From: Verrucomicrobiota bacterium
GTDB taxonomy: Bacteria; Verrucomicrobiota; Verrucomicrobiia; Opitutales; UBA953
Assembly: GCA_030830965.1 (NCBI GenBank)
Contig: JAURLX010000018.1
Coordinates: 27,628 to 91,627, forward strand
DNA length: 64,000 nt
Direction of reading: 5' to 3'
The position numbers were made by a program, and so were the translations under genes. Of this stretch, positions 9,020-17,072 are shown in pieces. Positions within the stretch are counted from its first letter, which is position 1. Every line of letters starts with the position of its first letter. The notes below the pieces were generated by a model. The model was not told the DNA's origin, did no database searches, and saw only the letters and a list, made by a program, of their open reading frames with translations.

Positions 9020-10479
9020 ACTGCAACGACCGTCAATTCCTCGGACTCGACCAGGCCACGAAGATGGCTCTGTCCCGTCGAACCTTCATCAAGGGCTCCG
9101 CCGGCGGCATCGGCCTCGCCGCGCTGGGGTCCCTGATCGGCACGCCGGCCTTCGCCGCCAACCCCGGCCGCGGCTTCCCGAACTTCAAGCCCAAGGCGAA
9201 GCGCATCATCTACCTCTTCCAGTCAGGTGCGCCGTCCCAGATGGACCTCTTCGACCCGAAGCCTCAGCTCGAGACGATGCGCGGCAAGGACCTCCCGGAC
9301 TCGATCCGCAAGGGGCAGCGGCTGACGACGATGACCTCAGGGCAGAAGAACTTCCCGGTCGCCCCGTCGATCTTCAAGTTCAAGCAGCACGGTCAGTCGG
9401 GCAATTGGTTCAGCGAACTCATCCCGCACATCGCCTCGAAATCCGACGAATGGTGCGTGGTCCGGGCGATGCACACGGAGGCCATCAACCACGACCCTGC
9501 CATCACGTTTATGCAGACCGGCAGCCAGCTCGCCGGCCGGCCGAGCATCGGCGCCTGGTCCGCTTACGGCTTGGGCAGCGAAAACGCCGACCTCCCCGCC
9601 TACGTGGTGATGACGTCCTTCGGCAGCGGACGCCCCGACGATCAGCCGCTCTACGACCGCCTTTGGGGCGCAGGCTTCCTGCCCTCCAAGCTCCAGGGCG
9701 TGAAGCTCCGCAACAAAGGCGAGCGCGTGCTCTACCTGAAGGACCCCGACGGCATCCCGCGTGAGGTCCGCCGTGAGCAGCTCGATGAGCTCGCCGCCCT
9801 CAACAACCAACGACATGGCGCCCTCGGCGACCCGGAGATCCAGACCCGCATCTCCCAGTACGAGATGGCCTTCCGCATGCAGACGAGCGTTCCCGACCTG
9901 CTCGACCTTTCGCAGGAACCCCAACACGTCCTCGACCTCTACGGACCCGACGTGAAGCGCCCGGGCTCGTACGCCTCCAACTGCCTCCTGGCCCGACGGC
10001 TCTGCGAACGCGACGTCCGCTTCGTCCAGCTCTTCCACATGGGCTGGGACCACCATGGCGGCCTGCCCAAGGCGATCAAAGGCCAGTGCAACGACACCGA
10101 CCAGGCCACGGCCGGCCTCCTCACCGACCTCAAGCAGCGCGGGCTGCTCGATGACACGCTCGTGGTGTGGGGAGGCGAATTCGGACGCACCACCTACTCC
10201 CAGGGGGCGCTGACGGAGACGAACTATGGTCGCGACCACCACCCTCGCTGCTTCACTGTGCTGATGGCCGGCGCCGGAGTGAACAAGGGCACGACCTACG
10301 GCGAGACCGACGATTTCAGCTACAACATCGTCAAGGACGGCGTCCATGTGCACGACCTCAACGCGACGATCCTTCATCTGATGGGCGTCCAGCATACCCG
10401 CTTGACCTACCGCCACCAGGGACGCGACTTCCGGCTCACCGACATCCACGGCGAGGTCGTGAAGCCACTGCTGGGCTGA
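9016..10479 (+). CDS. DUF1501 protein with Tat signal
   Basis: A complete 487-residue DUF1501 protein. A twin-arginine signal, SRRTFIKGSAGGIGLAALG, lies near residues 18-36, so it is probably exported folded. The body carries the family hallmarks: YLFQSGAPSQMDLFDPKP, HDPAITFMQTGS, LARRLCERDVRFVQLFHMG, GGEFGRTT, YGRDHHPRCFTVLMAG and a C-terminal RDFRLTDIHGEVVKPLLG. The fold is alkaline-phosphatase-like, but the reaction is unknown. The ATG at 9016 sits in ATGA with the upstream stop, placing it downstream of the DUF1549/DUF1553 partner. The gene ends only three bases before the end of the convergent sulfatase. Confidence 0.93.
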   Translation: MNCNDRQFLGLDQATKMALSRRTFIKGSAGGIGLAALGSLIGTPAFAANPGRGFPNFKPKAKRIIYLFQSGAPSQMDLFDPKPQLETMRGKDLPDSIRKGQRLTTMTSGQKNFPVAPSIFKFKQHGQSGNWFSELIPHIASKSDEWCVVRAMHTEAINHDPAITFMQTGSQLAGRPSIGAWSAYGLGSENADLPAYVVMTSFGSGRPDDQPLYDRLWGAGFLPSKLQGVKLRNKGERVLYLKDPDGIPREVRREQLDELAALNNQRHGALGDPEIQTRISQYEMAFRMQTSVPDLLDLSQEPQHVLDLYGPDVKRPGSYASNCLLARRLCERDVRFVQLFHMGWDHHGGLPKAIKGQCNDTDQATAGLLTDLKQRGLLDDTLVVWGGEFGRTTYSQGALTETNYGRDHHPRCFTVLMAGAGVNKGTTYGETDDFSYNIVKDGVHVHDLNATILHLMGVQHTRLTYRHQGRDFRLTDIHGEVVKPLLG

Positions 10480-10482
10480 GGT

Positions 10483-11991
10483 CTACCTGCCGATCTGCTG
10501 GCGGAAGAGGACCTTGAAGGGATTCTCGGCCGGGCCCTGCACGTCCTCATTGACCATCAGAGGACGGCACTCCTTCCACCAGGCCTCGTGACGTGCGATG
10601 AGGTCCTTGACGACTTCGGGATGCTCGGCGGCGACGTCATGGGTCTCGCCGTAGTCTTTGGTGACGTCGAAGAGCATCCAGACCATCTGACCGGGGGCGG
10701 ACCTGCCCTTTGCGGCCTTGCCGGCCCCCTTCTGGGCGGCCTTGGGCGCGCCGGCCTTGGCCGCGGGGAGCCCGAGCCCGGGCGTCGAGGACACAAGATG
10801 CCAGCGGTTGGTGCGAACACTGGTCTGCTGAAGCCTGCCAGACTCGGGGTCCACGCCTTTGTTCATGTTGCCCCAGCGGCCGACGTGCGTGAAAAGCGTC
10901 CGGTCGGGCCATTCGACGTTTCCTCCCTCGAGCAGAGGCAGGAGACTGCGACCCTCGACCTGCGGCTGGACCTCGGCGGGGATTTCGACACCCGCGAGCC
11001 CGGTGAACGTCCTGAACACATCGATGTGGGCTGTCAGCTGCTTCACTTCGGCAGGAGCAAACCGACCCTTCCAGCGCCAAAGGGACATGGCCCGAGTGCC
11101 GCCTAGGAACGGACTTCCCTTGGAGGCCCTCATGCCGGCGTTGTACACCCGGGTGCCGGCAGTGCCGCCGTTGTCGTTCATGTAGACGACCAGGGTGTTC
11201 TCCGCGATGCCGAGCGCGTCCAGCCGAGCCAGCAGGCGGCCGACGTTCTGGTCGATGTTATGGATCATGCCGAAGAAGTTCTCGACGTCCTTGCCGAGGC
11301 CCTTGCCCTCGTAGAGAGCGGCATCCTCAGGCCGGGCATGGTAGGGGCCGTGGGGAGCGTTGGTGGGGATGTAAGCAAAGAAACGTCGTTTGGCGGCGAC
11401 CTCGCCCTCGATCCAGCGCGTAGCCTGGCCAAAGAAAGCATCGGTGCAGTAGGCCTCGGTCTTCTCGAACTTCCCGTTATGGAGGATCCAGGGGCCGTAG
11501 TAGGTGTTGCCCGGGGCGTCGCCACAGCTTCCGGGGTAGGACTGCCCGATCCCTCCCGCGCCATGGATGTACACCTCGTCGAATCCCCGTCGGCCGGGCT
11601 GGTACTCCGCCTCGTCGCCGAGATGCCACTTGCCGAACACGCCCGTACGGTAGCCCGCCTTCTGCAGCAGCTGCGGATAGGTCGTCGCCTTCAAGGTCAT
11701 CCGCTCCCGCTCGAGGATCGTATGGGTCACGCCGTTCTTGAACTCATGCCGTCCGGTCATCAGCGCGCTGCGGGTCGGGGAACAGGTGGGCGAGACGTGG
11801 AAATCCTCGAATCGGACGCTTTCGGAACGCAGGCGGTCCACGTTCGGCGTCTTCAATACGGGGTTTCCGTGGGCGGAGAGATCGCCGTACCCCTGGTCGT
11901 CCGTGAGGATGAAGATGATGTTGGGGGCGGAGGCCGCCCGCAAGGAGCAGGCAACGGCCACGAGTATCAGGGCGATGGCGTTACGGGGCAT
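10483..11991 (-). CDS. Exported sulfatase (formylglycine-dependent, S1 family)
   Basis: A 502-residue type I sulfatase that would hydrolyse sulfate esters on glycans or other substrates. A signal peptide covers about residues 1-21. The metal-binding start NIIFILTDDQGYGDL is at 24-38, and the CSPTR site at 70-74 supplies the cysteine converted to formylglycine. GKWHLGD and YMNDNGG follow downstream. An Ala/Lys/Gly-rich stretch interrupts the C-terminal part (around KAAQKGAGKAAKG), an insertion unusual for the family. ATG 11991 starts at the signal peptide; the open frame runs 113 codons further upstream without signal-like sequence. No formylglycine-generating enzyme is in the window, so maturation must come from elsewhere. 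Confidence 0.92.
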   Translation of the reverse strand: MPRNAIALILVAVACSLRAASAPNIIFILTDDQGYGDLSAHGNPVLKTPNVDRLRSESVRFEDFHVSPTCSPTRSALMTGRHEFKNGVTHTILERERMTLKATTYPQLLQKAGYRTGVFGKWHLGDEAEYQPGRRGFDEVYIHGAGGIGQSYPGSCGDAPGNTYYGPWILHNGKFEKTEAYCTDAFFGQATRWIEGEVAAKRRFFAYIPTNAPHGPYHARPEDAALYEGKGLGKDVENFFGMIHNIDQNVGRLLARLDALGIAENTLVVYMNDNGGTAGTRVYNAGMRASKGSPFLGGTRAMSLWRWKGRFAPAEVKQLTAHIDVFRTFTGLAGVEIPAEVQPQVEGRSLLPLLEGGNVEWPDRTLFTHVGRWGNMNKGVDPESGRLQQTSVRTNRWHLVSSTPGLGLPAAKAGAPKAAQKGAGKAAKGRSAPGQMVWMLFDVTKDYGETHDVAAEHPEVVKDLIARHEAWWKECRPLMVNEDVQGPAENPFKVLFRQQIGR

Positions 11992-12086
11992 GCGGCCAGA
12001 CTGTTTACCATGACCGGGCACGCAAGACCTACATGCCTTTTGAGCACGAATGAACCAGGGCCTGGTCGCGGAGCGGTGCGGCGCCG
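11992..12086. other. Intergenic gap upstream of sulfatase
   Basis: This gap lies between the methyltransferase stop and the sulfatase start, both on the minus strand. It has a more AT-rich patch near 12000-12050, where a sulfatase promoter could lie, but I see no convincing -35/-10 pair, hairpin or repeat. Confidence 0.4.
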
Positions 12087-12887
12087 TCAGAGGCGAGCGA
12101 GACGGAAGGAACGGTAGTCGAGCTGGCCGCTGGAAAGCGCGCGATGGGGAAGCGAACCACGCACGCCCGCGAAGTCGCGCCCCAAGCCCCTCAAGGGCCA
12201 TGGCATGCATTCCCTCACGAGGGCCTCGTGGCGGGTTGAGATCGCCTCCATGCCCCGCAGCACCTCGGGGGTTATCAGGCGCATGACCTCCAACCTCAGA
12301 CCTTGGCGTCCCGCCAGCGCGCCCACCCATTCCGGAATACCCGACGCATGACGGAGGTCTGCGTGCAGGAAAACACCGCCGGGACGAAGCACGCGCGTCA
12401 CCTCGGCCACGAAGCCTGGGAAATCGGGGTAGCAGTGGGAGGCCTCGACGTTGAGCACGACGTCAAAGGACGCGTCCTCGAACGGCAGGGCCTGGGCGTC
12501 GCCTTGGACGAACGTCAGACCCGGCAGACGATGGCGGCTCAGGCAGTGTCGCAGGGCTTCAGGATTGAGATCCAATCCGACGTAGGCGGCAGGGCCGAAG
12601 GCACGCACGACCCAGGAGGCCCCGCCGCCGTGGCCGCAACTGACCTCGAGCACGCGCCGGCCATGAAGCTCGGCATCGCCGACGACGTGCGCGTAGAGCT
12701 GCACATGATGCCTCACAGGCTCGTCGCAGGCGTCCAGGACGGGCCGGGTTCCATCGAGAGAATCGTAGGCGTAGTTGAGAAAATCTACGCCCCGTCCGGC
12801 GATTCGTCTGGAGAAAAAAGGGTACCAGGCGCGCCACAGGGCGCGTCGGACCGTGGGACGGGAGAGAGCCTCGCCCAGCAACCCCAT
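12087..12887 (-). CDS. Class I SAM-dependent methyltransferase
   Basis: A 266-residue cytoplasmic methyltransferase with the Rossmann SAM-binding fold. Motif I is VLEVSCGHGGGA (around 80-91). It is followed by YVGLDLNPEAL, GDAQALPFEDASFDVVLNVEAS (the methyltransf_11 acidic and post-II motifs) and VLRPGGVFLHADLR. The N-terminal region (FFSRRIAGRGVDFLNY) resembles enzymes annotated as phthiotriol-dimycocerosate-type or sterol/small-molecule methyltransferases, but the substrate cannot be assigned. Its ATG overlaps the stop of the SMUG1 gene by one base (TGATG), so the two are likely translated together. The codon pattern matches its neighbours. Confidence 0.88.
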   Translation of the reverse strand: MGLLGEALSRPTVRRALWRAWYPFFSRRIAGRGVDFLNYAYDSLDGTRPVLDACDEPVRHHVQLYAHVVGDAELHGRRVLEVSCGHGGGASWVVRAFGPAAYVGLDLNPEALRHCLSRHRLPGLTFVQGDAQALPFEDASFDVVLNVEASHCYPDFPGFVAEVTRVLRPGGVFLHADLRHASGIPEWVGALAGRQGLRLEVMRLITPEVLRGMEAISTRHEALVRECMPWPLRGLGRDFAGVRGSLPHRALSSGQLDYRSFRLARL

Positions 12888-13618
12888 CAGCTCCAGACCC
12901 CCTGTGACATCAATGCCGTGCCCGCCGCCTGCGACCAGCCACGGTTGGCGGCGGGGTTGGCCGGACTGGGATGAGGAATCCTCGCGAATTTCACGTCGAA
13001 CCCTGCCAGCGCCTCCTTCGCGCGTTCCTCGGCGTAGCCTCCCACGCCGACGACGGTGCGCACGGAAAGCGCCTCGACCATACTGCGCAGCATGCGATCA
13101 CAGGCCGAGTTCACGACGCGCATCGCCTCGGCCGGAAGCTCCTCGGGGACGACATTACGCCCGAGCCTGGTGCCCTCGATGAACAAGAGCGGGCAGTAGT
13201 TATGCACGACATGCCGGCCGAAGAAAGCCCTGGGCGTACCGAAGCGCTCCTGGAAAAAGCCCCAGAGCCGCCTTCCGCTCACCTCCGACCGCGGGCAGTC
13301 GAAACCTGTCACCGTCTTGGCGGGATGCTCGCGGTCCGGCCGGCCCACCGGCCCCGCCAGGCCCAGCCAATCGCGCACCGCCGCCACCTCGCCGAAAGGC
13401 ACCCCGGTCTGCGCCATGCCGTAGGGCCCCGGATTCATGCCGAGAAAAAGGATCTCGCGGGGTCCCGAGGCGGCGTGACCGCGCAGATAGGCCTCATGCC
13501 GGGCCCAGGCGTAGTCCAGCGGACGGTAGACGTAGTCGGCCGGCGAAGGGAACGTGAGGCTGGCCAGGGCGCTCTTCAGCTCCAGCGCCGCGCTCACGAC
13601 TCGGTCCGCCGTCGACAT
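12887..13618 (-). CDS. Uracil-DNA glycosylase, SMUG1 family (family 3)
   Basis: A 243-residue DNA repair enzyme that removes uracil and some oxidised pyrimidines from DNA. Motif 1 GMNPGPYGMAQTGVPFGEV carries the catalytic-site Asn of family 3. The second conserved motif, HPSPANPAANRGW near the C-terminus, supplies the His-Pro-Ser loop that inserts into DNA. Length is close to the animal and bacterial SMUG1 enzymes. ATG 13618 (MSTADRVV) is chosen; a TTG at 13696 would add 26 low-similarity residues that include the divergent speA upstream region. SMUG1 is sparsely spread in bacteria. It leads directly into the overlapping methyltransferase. Confidence 0.93.
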   Translation of the reverse strand: MSTADRVVSAALELKSALASLTFPSPADYVYRPLDYAWARHEAYLRGHAASGPREILFLGMNPGPYGMAQTGVPFGEVAAVRDWLGLAGPVGRPDREHPAKTVTGFDCPRSEVSGRRLWGFFQERFGTPRAFFGRHVVHNYCPLLFIEGTRLGRNVVPEELPAEAMRVVNSACDRMLRSMVEALSVRTVVGVGGYAEERAKEALAGFDVKFARIPHPSPANPAANRGWSQAAGTALMSQGVWS

Positions 13619-13716
13619 GGCTCGAGACAATCCACCCCTCGGGCGGCGGTCGAGCCGGAACGCGGTTTCCCCTTGCAGGCAGAGGGGCGCGAGCAAAAGT
13701 CGCTCTCCCTACCGAC
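13619..13716. promoter_or_regulatory. Divergent upstream region of SMUG1 gene and speA
   Basis: These 98 bases separate the start of the glycosylase gene from the GTG of speA and must hold both promoters. No sigma-70-like pair stands out on either strand, and no Shine-Dalgarno sequence is obvious before speA. Confidence 0.45.
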
Positions 13717-15666
13717 GTGAGCAAAGCGCAGCCCTGGACCATCAAGGACGCCGAGGATTACTACGGCTTCAAACGCTGGGGTGGCGACCACTTCTCCGTC
13801 GACCCCCAGGGCCATCTCTGCGTGCACCCCAAGGGTGACCACCGGAAGATCCGCATCACCGACATCGTCCGCGAGGCCGAGGCCTCCGGACTGAAGCCCC
13901 CCCTCACCATCCGCGTGCAGGACCTCCTGCGTCACCGGGTCGCCCGGCTCAACGAGGCCTTCCGCTCCGCCATCGCCGGCGAGGATTACCGCGGACGCTA
14001 CCGCGGCGTATTCCCCATCAAGGTCAACCAGCTGCGCGAGGTCGTCGAGGAGATCCTCGACGCGGGCGAGGAGTACGACTTCGGCCTCGAGGCAGGCTCC
14101 AAGCCCGAGCTGATCATCGCGCTAGCCCTCCTCGAGAACCGCAAGGCGCTCCTCATCTGCAACGGCTACAAGGACGAGGAATTCATCGAGCTGGCGCTGA
14201 TGGGTCGCAGGCTGGGCAAGCAAACCATCATCGTGGTCGAACAGCTCTCGGAGATCGACGCCATCATCCGCATCGCGAAACGGATGGGCGTGCTCCCGCA
14301 CATCGGCATCCGCGTGAAGCTCACGACCTCCGGGGAGGGCAAGTGGGCCGAGAGCACGGGCGAAAACGCCAAGTTCGGGCTTACCGCCGCCGAGATTGTC
14401 GAGGTCGCCAGCAAGCTGCGGAAGGCCAAGATGAAGGAGGCGCTGCGGCTCGTCCATTTCCACATCGGCTCCCAGGTGCCGAACATCGCCACCATCAAGA
14501 AAGCGGTCGTGGAGGCCGCCCGCTTCTACTGCGAGCTCAGCCGCATGGGCTTCCCCATGGGGCTGCTCGACGTAGGCGGAGGCCTGGGCGTCGACTACGA
14601 CGGCAGCCGTTCCGCCTACGAGTCCTCCATGAACTACAGCATGGAGGTCTACGCCCGGGACGTGGTCGCGAACGTCAAGCAGGTCTGCCGCGAGAGCCAT
14701 GTCGAGGTGCCGGACATCGTCTCCGAATCCGGCCGCGCGCTGGTCGCCCCCCATTCCATCCTCATCTTCGAGGCCGTCGACCGCATCGCCCGCGACCTCG
14801 GCCCGGTGGGCAGGCTTAAGGGCCGGCCCCACCAGGTCGTCCGCGAACTGGATGCCATCCGGCTCAACCGCCGGCGCTTCGACCCGCTCGAGCGCTACCA
14901 TGACGCCAAGGCCAAGCGCGAGGAGGCCCATGCTCGCTTCAGCCTGGGCAGCATGCGGCTGGAGGAGCGCGCCCTGGCCGACCGCCTCTTCTGGGACGTG
15001 TGCAGGCAGCTCCGGGCCGACCTCGCCAGCTCGGCGGACGTGCCCGACGAGCTCGCCCGCCTGGACGCGACGCTGGCCGAGCAGTACGTCTGCAACTTCT
15101 CCGTCTTCCAATCCCTGCTCGACCACTGGGCGCTCGACCAGCTCTTCCCCATCGCCCCCATCCACCGCCTGAACGAGCGCCCGACGGTCCAGGCGACCCT
15201 GGTGGACATCACCTGCGACTCCGACGGAAAGGTGGACGACTTCATCGACTTCGAGGACGTCCGACGCACCTTGGCGCTCCACCCCCTCAAGGAGGGGCGG
15301 CCCTACTACATCGGAGCGTTCATGGTCGGAGCCTACCAGGACATCATGGGCGACCTCCACAACCTCTTCGGCCGCGTCAACGAGGTACACGCCTTCTTGG
15401 AGGACGACGAGGACGATGGGTTCTACATCGAGGAGGCACTCCCTGGATACTCGGTCGAACGCATCCTGGGCATGATTCAGTACAACTCCGAAGACCTCTG
15501 CCGCATGCTGAAGCGGCAGGTGGACCGCGCCACCAAAGCGGACTCGGTACGACCCCGGGAGGGGGTGGCCATGGTCGACCTGTACGAGCGGCTCATTCGT
15601 GGACGCACCTACCTCATCCCGCATCGGGACGAGAAGGCCAGCCTGCGCAAATCCAACGGGCGCTGA
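13717..15666 (+). CDS. speA: Biosynthetic arginine decarboxylase
   Basis: A 649-residue PLP enzyme that decarboxylates arginine to agmatine, the first step of the agmatine route to putrescine and spermidine. The N-terminus DAEDYYGFKRWG is diagnostic. The PLP lysine is in GVFPIKVNQ (about residue 105). The barrel continues with FGLEAGSKPEL, HFHIGSQVPN, DVGGGLGVDYDG and VSESGRALVAPHS. The C-terminal part has VDITCDSDGKVDDF with the active-site Cys, and YQDIMGDLHNLFGRVNEVH. Length matches the roughly 630-660 residues usual for SpeA. The start is a GTG. Agmatinase or agmatine deiminase, needed to continue the pathway, is not in the window. Confidence 0.97.
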   Translation: MSKAQPWTIKDAEDYYGFKRWGGDHFSVDPQGHLCVHPKGDHRKIRITDIVREAEASGLKPPLTIRVQDLLRHRVARLNEAFRSAIAGEDYRGRYRGVFPIKVNQLREVVEEILDAGEEYDFGLEAGSKPELIIALALLENRKALLICNGYKDEEFIELALMGRRLGKQTIIVVEQLSEIDAIIRIAKRMGVLPHIGIRVKLTTSGEGKWAESTGENAKFGLTAAEIVEVASKLRKAKMKEALRLVHFHIGSQVPNIATIKKAVVEAARFYCELSRMGFPMGLLDVGGGLGVDYDGSRSAYESSMNYSMEVYARDVVANVKQVCRESHVEVPDIVSESGRALVAPHSILIFEAVDRIARDLGPVGRLKGRPHQVVRELDAIRLNRRRFDPLERYHDAKAKREEAHARFSLGSMRLEERALADRLFWDVCRQLRADLASSADVPDELARLDATLAEQYVCNFSVFQSLLDHWALDQLFPIAPIHRLNERPTVQATLVDITCDSDGKVDDFIDFEDVRRTLALHPLKEGRPYYIGAFMVGAYQDIMGDLHNLFGRVNEVHAFLEDDEDDGFYIEEALPGYSVERILGMIQYNSEDLCRMLKRQVDRATKADSVRPREGVAMVDLYERLIRGRTYLIPHRDEKASLRKSNGR

Positions 15667-15669
15667 GGT

Positions 15670-16155
15670 TCAGGCCAGTATCAGCTTCTTCCGCCTGAGC
15701 TCCTCGAGGGTGAGGCCCGGGGCCTCCCTCAAGTTCTCATAGGATTCGAGGTGGGCCAGCCAGGCCCAGTGGTCCCCGCAGTCCATGCGCTCCATGAAAC
15801 GGAGACGCAGCACGGCCAGGACGCCCTTTAGTCGATAGAGCCCGTCGCCTGCATGCTCCACCTGGTCGACCAGCCGTGCGATCTTATCGACCACATGGCC
15901 CGACTTCTTCCCGAGGAGTTTGACAAGGTCGGCTTGATCCTGGGCCAAGTAGTTAAGCAGACCGACGGGATTGGCCTCGAGGTTGGCCAGGGTCCGCGTG
16001 CCCTTGTAGACGCCGACAATGAAGCGCTTGGGCTTCATCGAAATGGAGGTGACGTAGCTGCAGATGTTCAGATTACCCCTGCCGTCCGCCGTCGTGGAAA
16101 GGCTGAACACGGGATTGTCTACGCGGTTCCATGGCTTAATGCGGATGCCTGGCAT
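15670..16155 (-). CDS. Flavin reductase-like FMN-binding protein
   Basis: A 161-residue protein of the flavin-reductase-like split-barrel family, which binds FMN and typically reduces flavin for a partner oxygenase or serves as a small flavoprotein. The N-terminus NPVFSLSTTADGRGNLNICSYVTSISMKP follows the family pattern of a first strand, a gap loop and a glycine/asparagine-containing segment before the phosphate-binding strand. RFIVGVYKGTRTLANLEANP matches the second conserved block. The C-terminal half is more divergent. No partner oxygenase lies nearby. It ends three bases from the end of the convergent speA gene. The ATG at 16155 lacks an obvious Shine-Dalgarno. Confidence 0.75.
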   Translation of the reverse strand: MPGIRIKPWNRVDNPVFSLSTTADGRGNLNICSYVTSISMKPKRFIVGVYKGTRTLANLEANPVGLLNYLAQDQADLVKLLGKKSGHVVDKIARLVDQVEHAGDGLYRLKGVLAVLRLRFMERMDCGDHWAWLAHLESYENLREAPGLTLEELRRKKLILA

Positions 16156-16259
16156 GGGTTGATCGGGGAGCGGGGAGGTCGGGGATGGTCAGACGATTCG
16201 ACCGTGGGACATCAACCGAATGAACCCGACAATCCCGGATGTCAAAAGACCCGAACAAT

Positions 16260-16287
16260 TTTAACCTTTCAAATAGTTGCATATAAA
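16260..16287 (+). promoter_or_regulatory. Candidate sigma-70-like promoter for the MenH-like hydrolase
   Basis: The only AT-rich island in this 155-base gap contains TATAAA at 16282-16287, 24 bases before the GTG at 16311. A weak -35, TTTAAC at 16260-16265, lies 16 bases upstream. The -10 matches the consensus at five of six positions and the -35 is poor. Confidence 0.35.
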
Positions 16288-16310
16288 CCCCTCTCCGTTC
16301 GAATGCCTGT

Positions 16311-17072
16311 GTGCGAAACCTGCTGACAATCCATGGATTCACGGGGTCAGGGGAAGATTACAAGGCGCTGGCCCGGGAGCTTGGGCCCGAGCGCAGGGTC
16401 ATCACCCTAGACCTGCCCGGTCATGGGCGGCTCACGGGGCTGCGAACTCCCGATGACTACAGTCTACCGGCGCACCTGGCCCGCATCGGGACCGCCGCCG
16501 GGGAGTCTCCGGTGGAAGTGCTGGGTTATTCTCTCGGGGGACGGCTCGCCCTCCACTGGGCTTTGGCCAACCCGACGCGGGTGACCCGGCTCGTACTCGT
16601 GGGCGCGAGCCCCGGCCTGCGCACGGAACGTGAACGCAGGGAACGCGTCCTCGCCGACGTCGCGTTGGGTGAGTTCATCCGATCACAGGGTGTGTCTGCC
16701 TTCATGCGCTACTGGCACGGACAGACGATGTTCCAGACGCTGCAGGACCTGCCCTCGGGGGAGTTAGATGCCCTCAAGAAGTCCAGGCTGGCGAACGACC
16801 CCGAGGGCCTAGCCCTCAGCCTGAGTCAGGTCGGCGCGGGCGCCCTGCCCTCCGTCTGGGATCGGCTCCATGAGTTGAAGATGCCGGTGGACCTCGTCAC
16901 CGGCTCTCGGGACGAGAAGTTCACCACGCTGGCGCGCGAGATGCTCGCCCTAATGCCGCGTGCGAGGCACGGAGTGGTGGAGGGCTCCGGTCATGCGGTG
17001 CACATAGAGCGACCGGCCGACCTCGCGGCGGCCATCCTTGCTCGCAGGGACCCGTCAGGCGAGAACCGCTGA
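16311..17072 (+). CDS. Cytoplasmic alpha/beta hydrolase, MenH-like
   Basis: A 253-residue single-domain alpha/beta hydrolase without a signal peptide. LLTIHGFTGSGED (5-17) is the oxyanion region, and LDLPGHGR (33-40) is followed by the nucleophile elbow LGYSLGGRLAL (Ser74). An Asp in TGSRDEKF and a His in EGSGHAVHIERP complete a plausible triad. The length, the GYSxGGR elbow and the LPGHG motif resemble MenH (SHCHC synthase of menaquinone synthesis), but no other men gene is nearby, so the specific role stays open. The start is GTG 16311. The last 18 bases overlap the convergent DUF1501 gene. Confidence 0.82.
   Translation: MRNLLTIHGFTGSGEDYKALARELGPERRVITLDLPGHGRLTGLRTPDDYSLPAHLARIGTAAGESPVEVLGYSLGGRLALHWALANPTRVTRLVLVGASPGLRTERERRERVLADVALGEFIRSQGVSAFMRYWHGQTMFQTLQDLPSGELDALKKSRLANDPEGLALSLSQVGAGALPSVWDRLHELKMPVDLVTGSRDEKFTTLAREMLALMPRARHGVVEGSGHAVHIERPADLAAAILARRDPSGENR

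Noticed and set aside
14122..15624. 500-codon open frame antisense to speA
   Set aside because: speA is unambiguous; the antisense frame is low complexity and has no motif.
16240..16245. Perfect TTGACA on the minus strand upstream of the flavin-reductase-like gene
   Set aside because: No acceptable -10 hexamer lies 15-19 bases downstream, so it is not called as a promoter.
16303..16326. ATG 16303 as start for the MenH-like gene
   Set aside because: It is out of frame and stops after seven codons. GTG 16311 is the in-frame start.
16311..17072. Firm assignment of the hydrolase as MenH
   Set aside because: The motifs are shared by many alpha/beta hydrolases, and no menaquinone gene is nearby.
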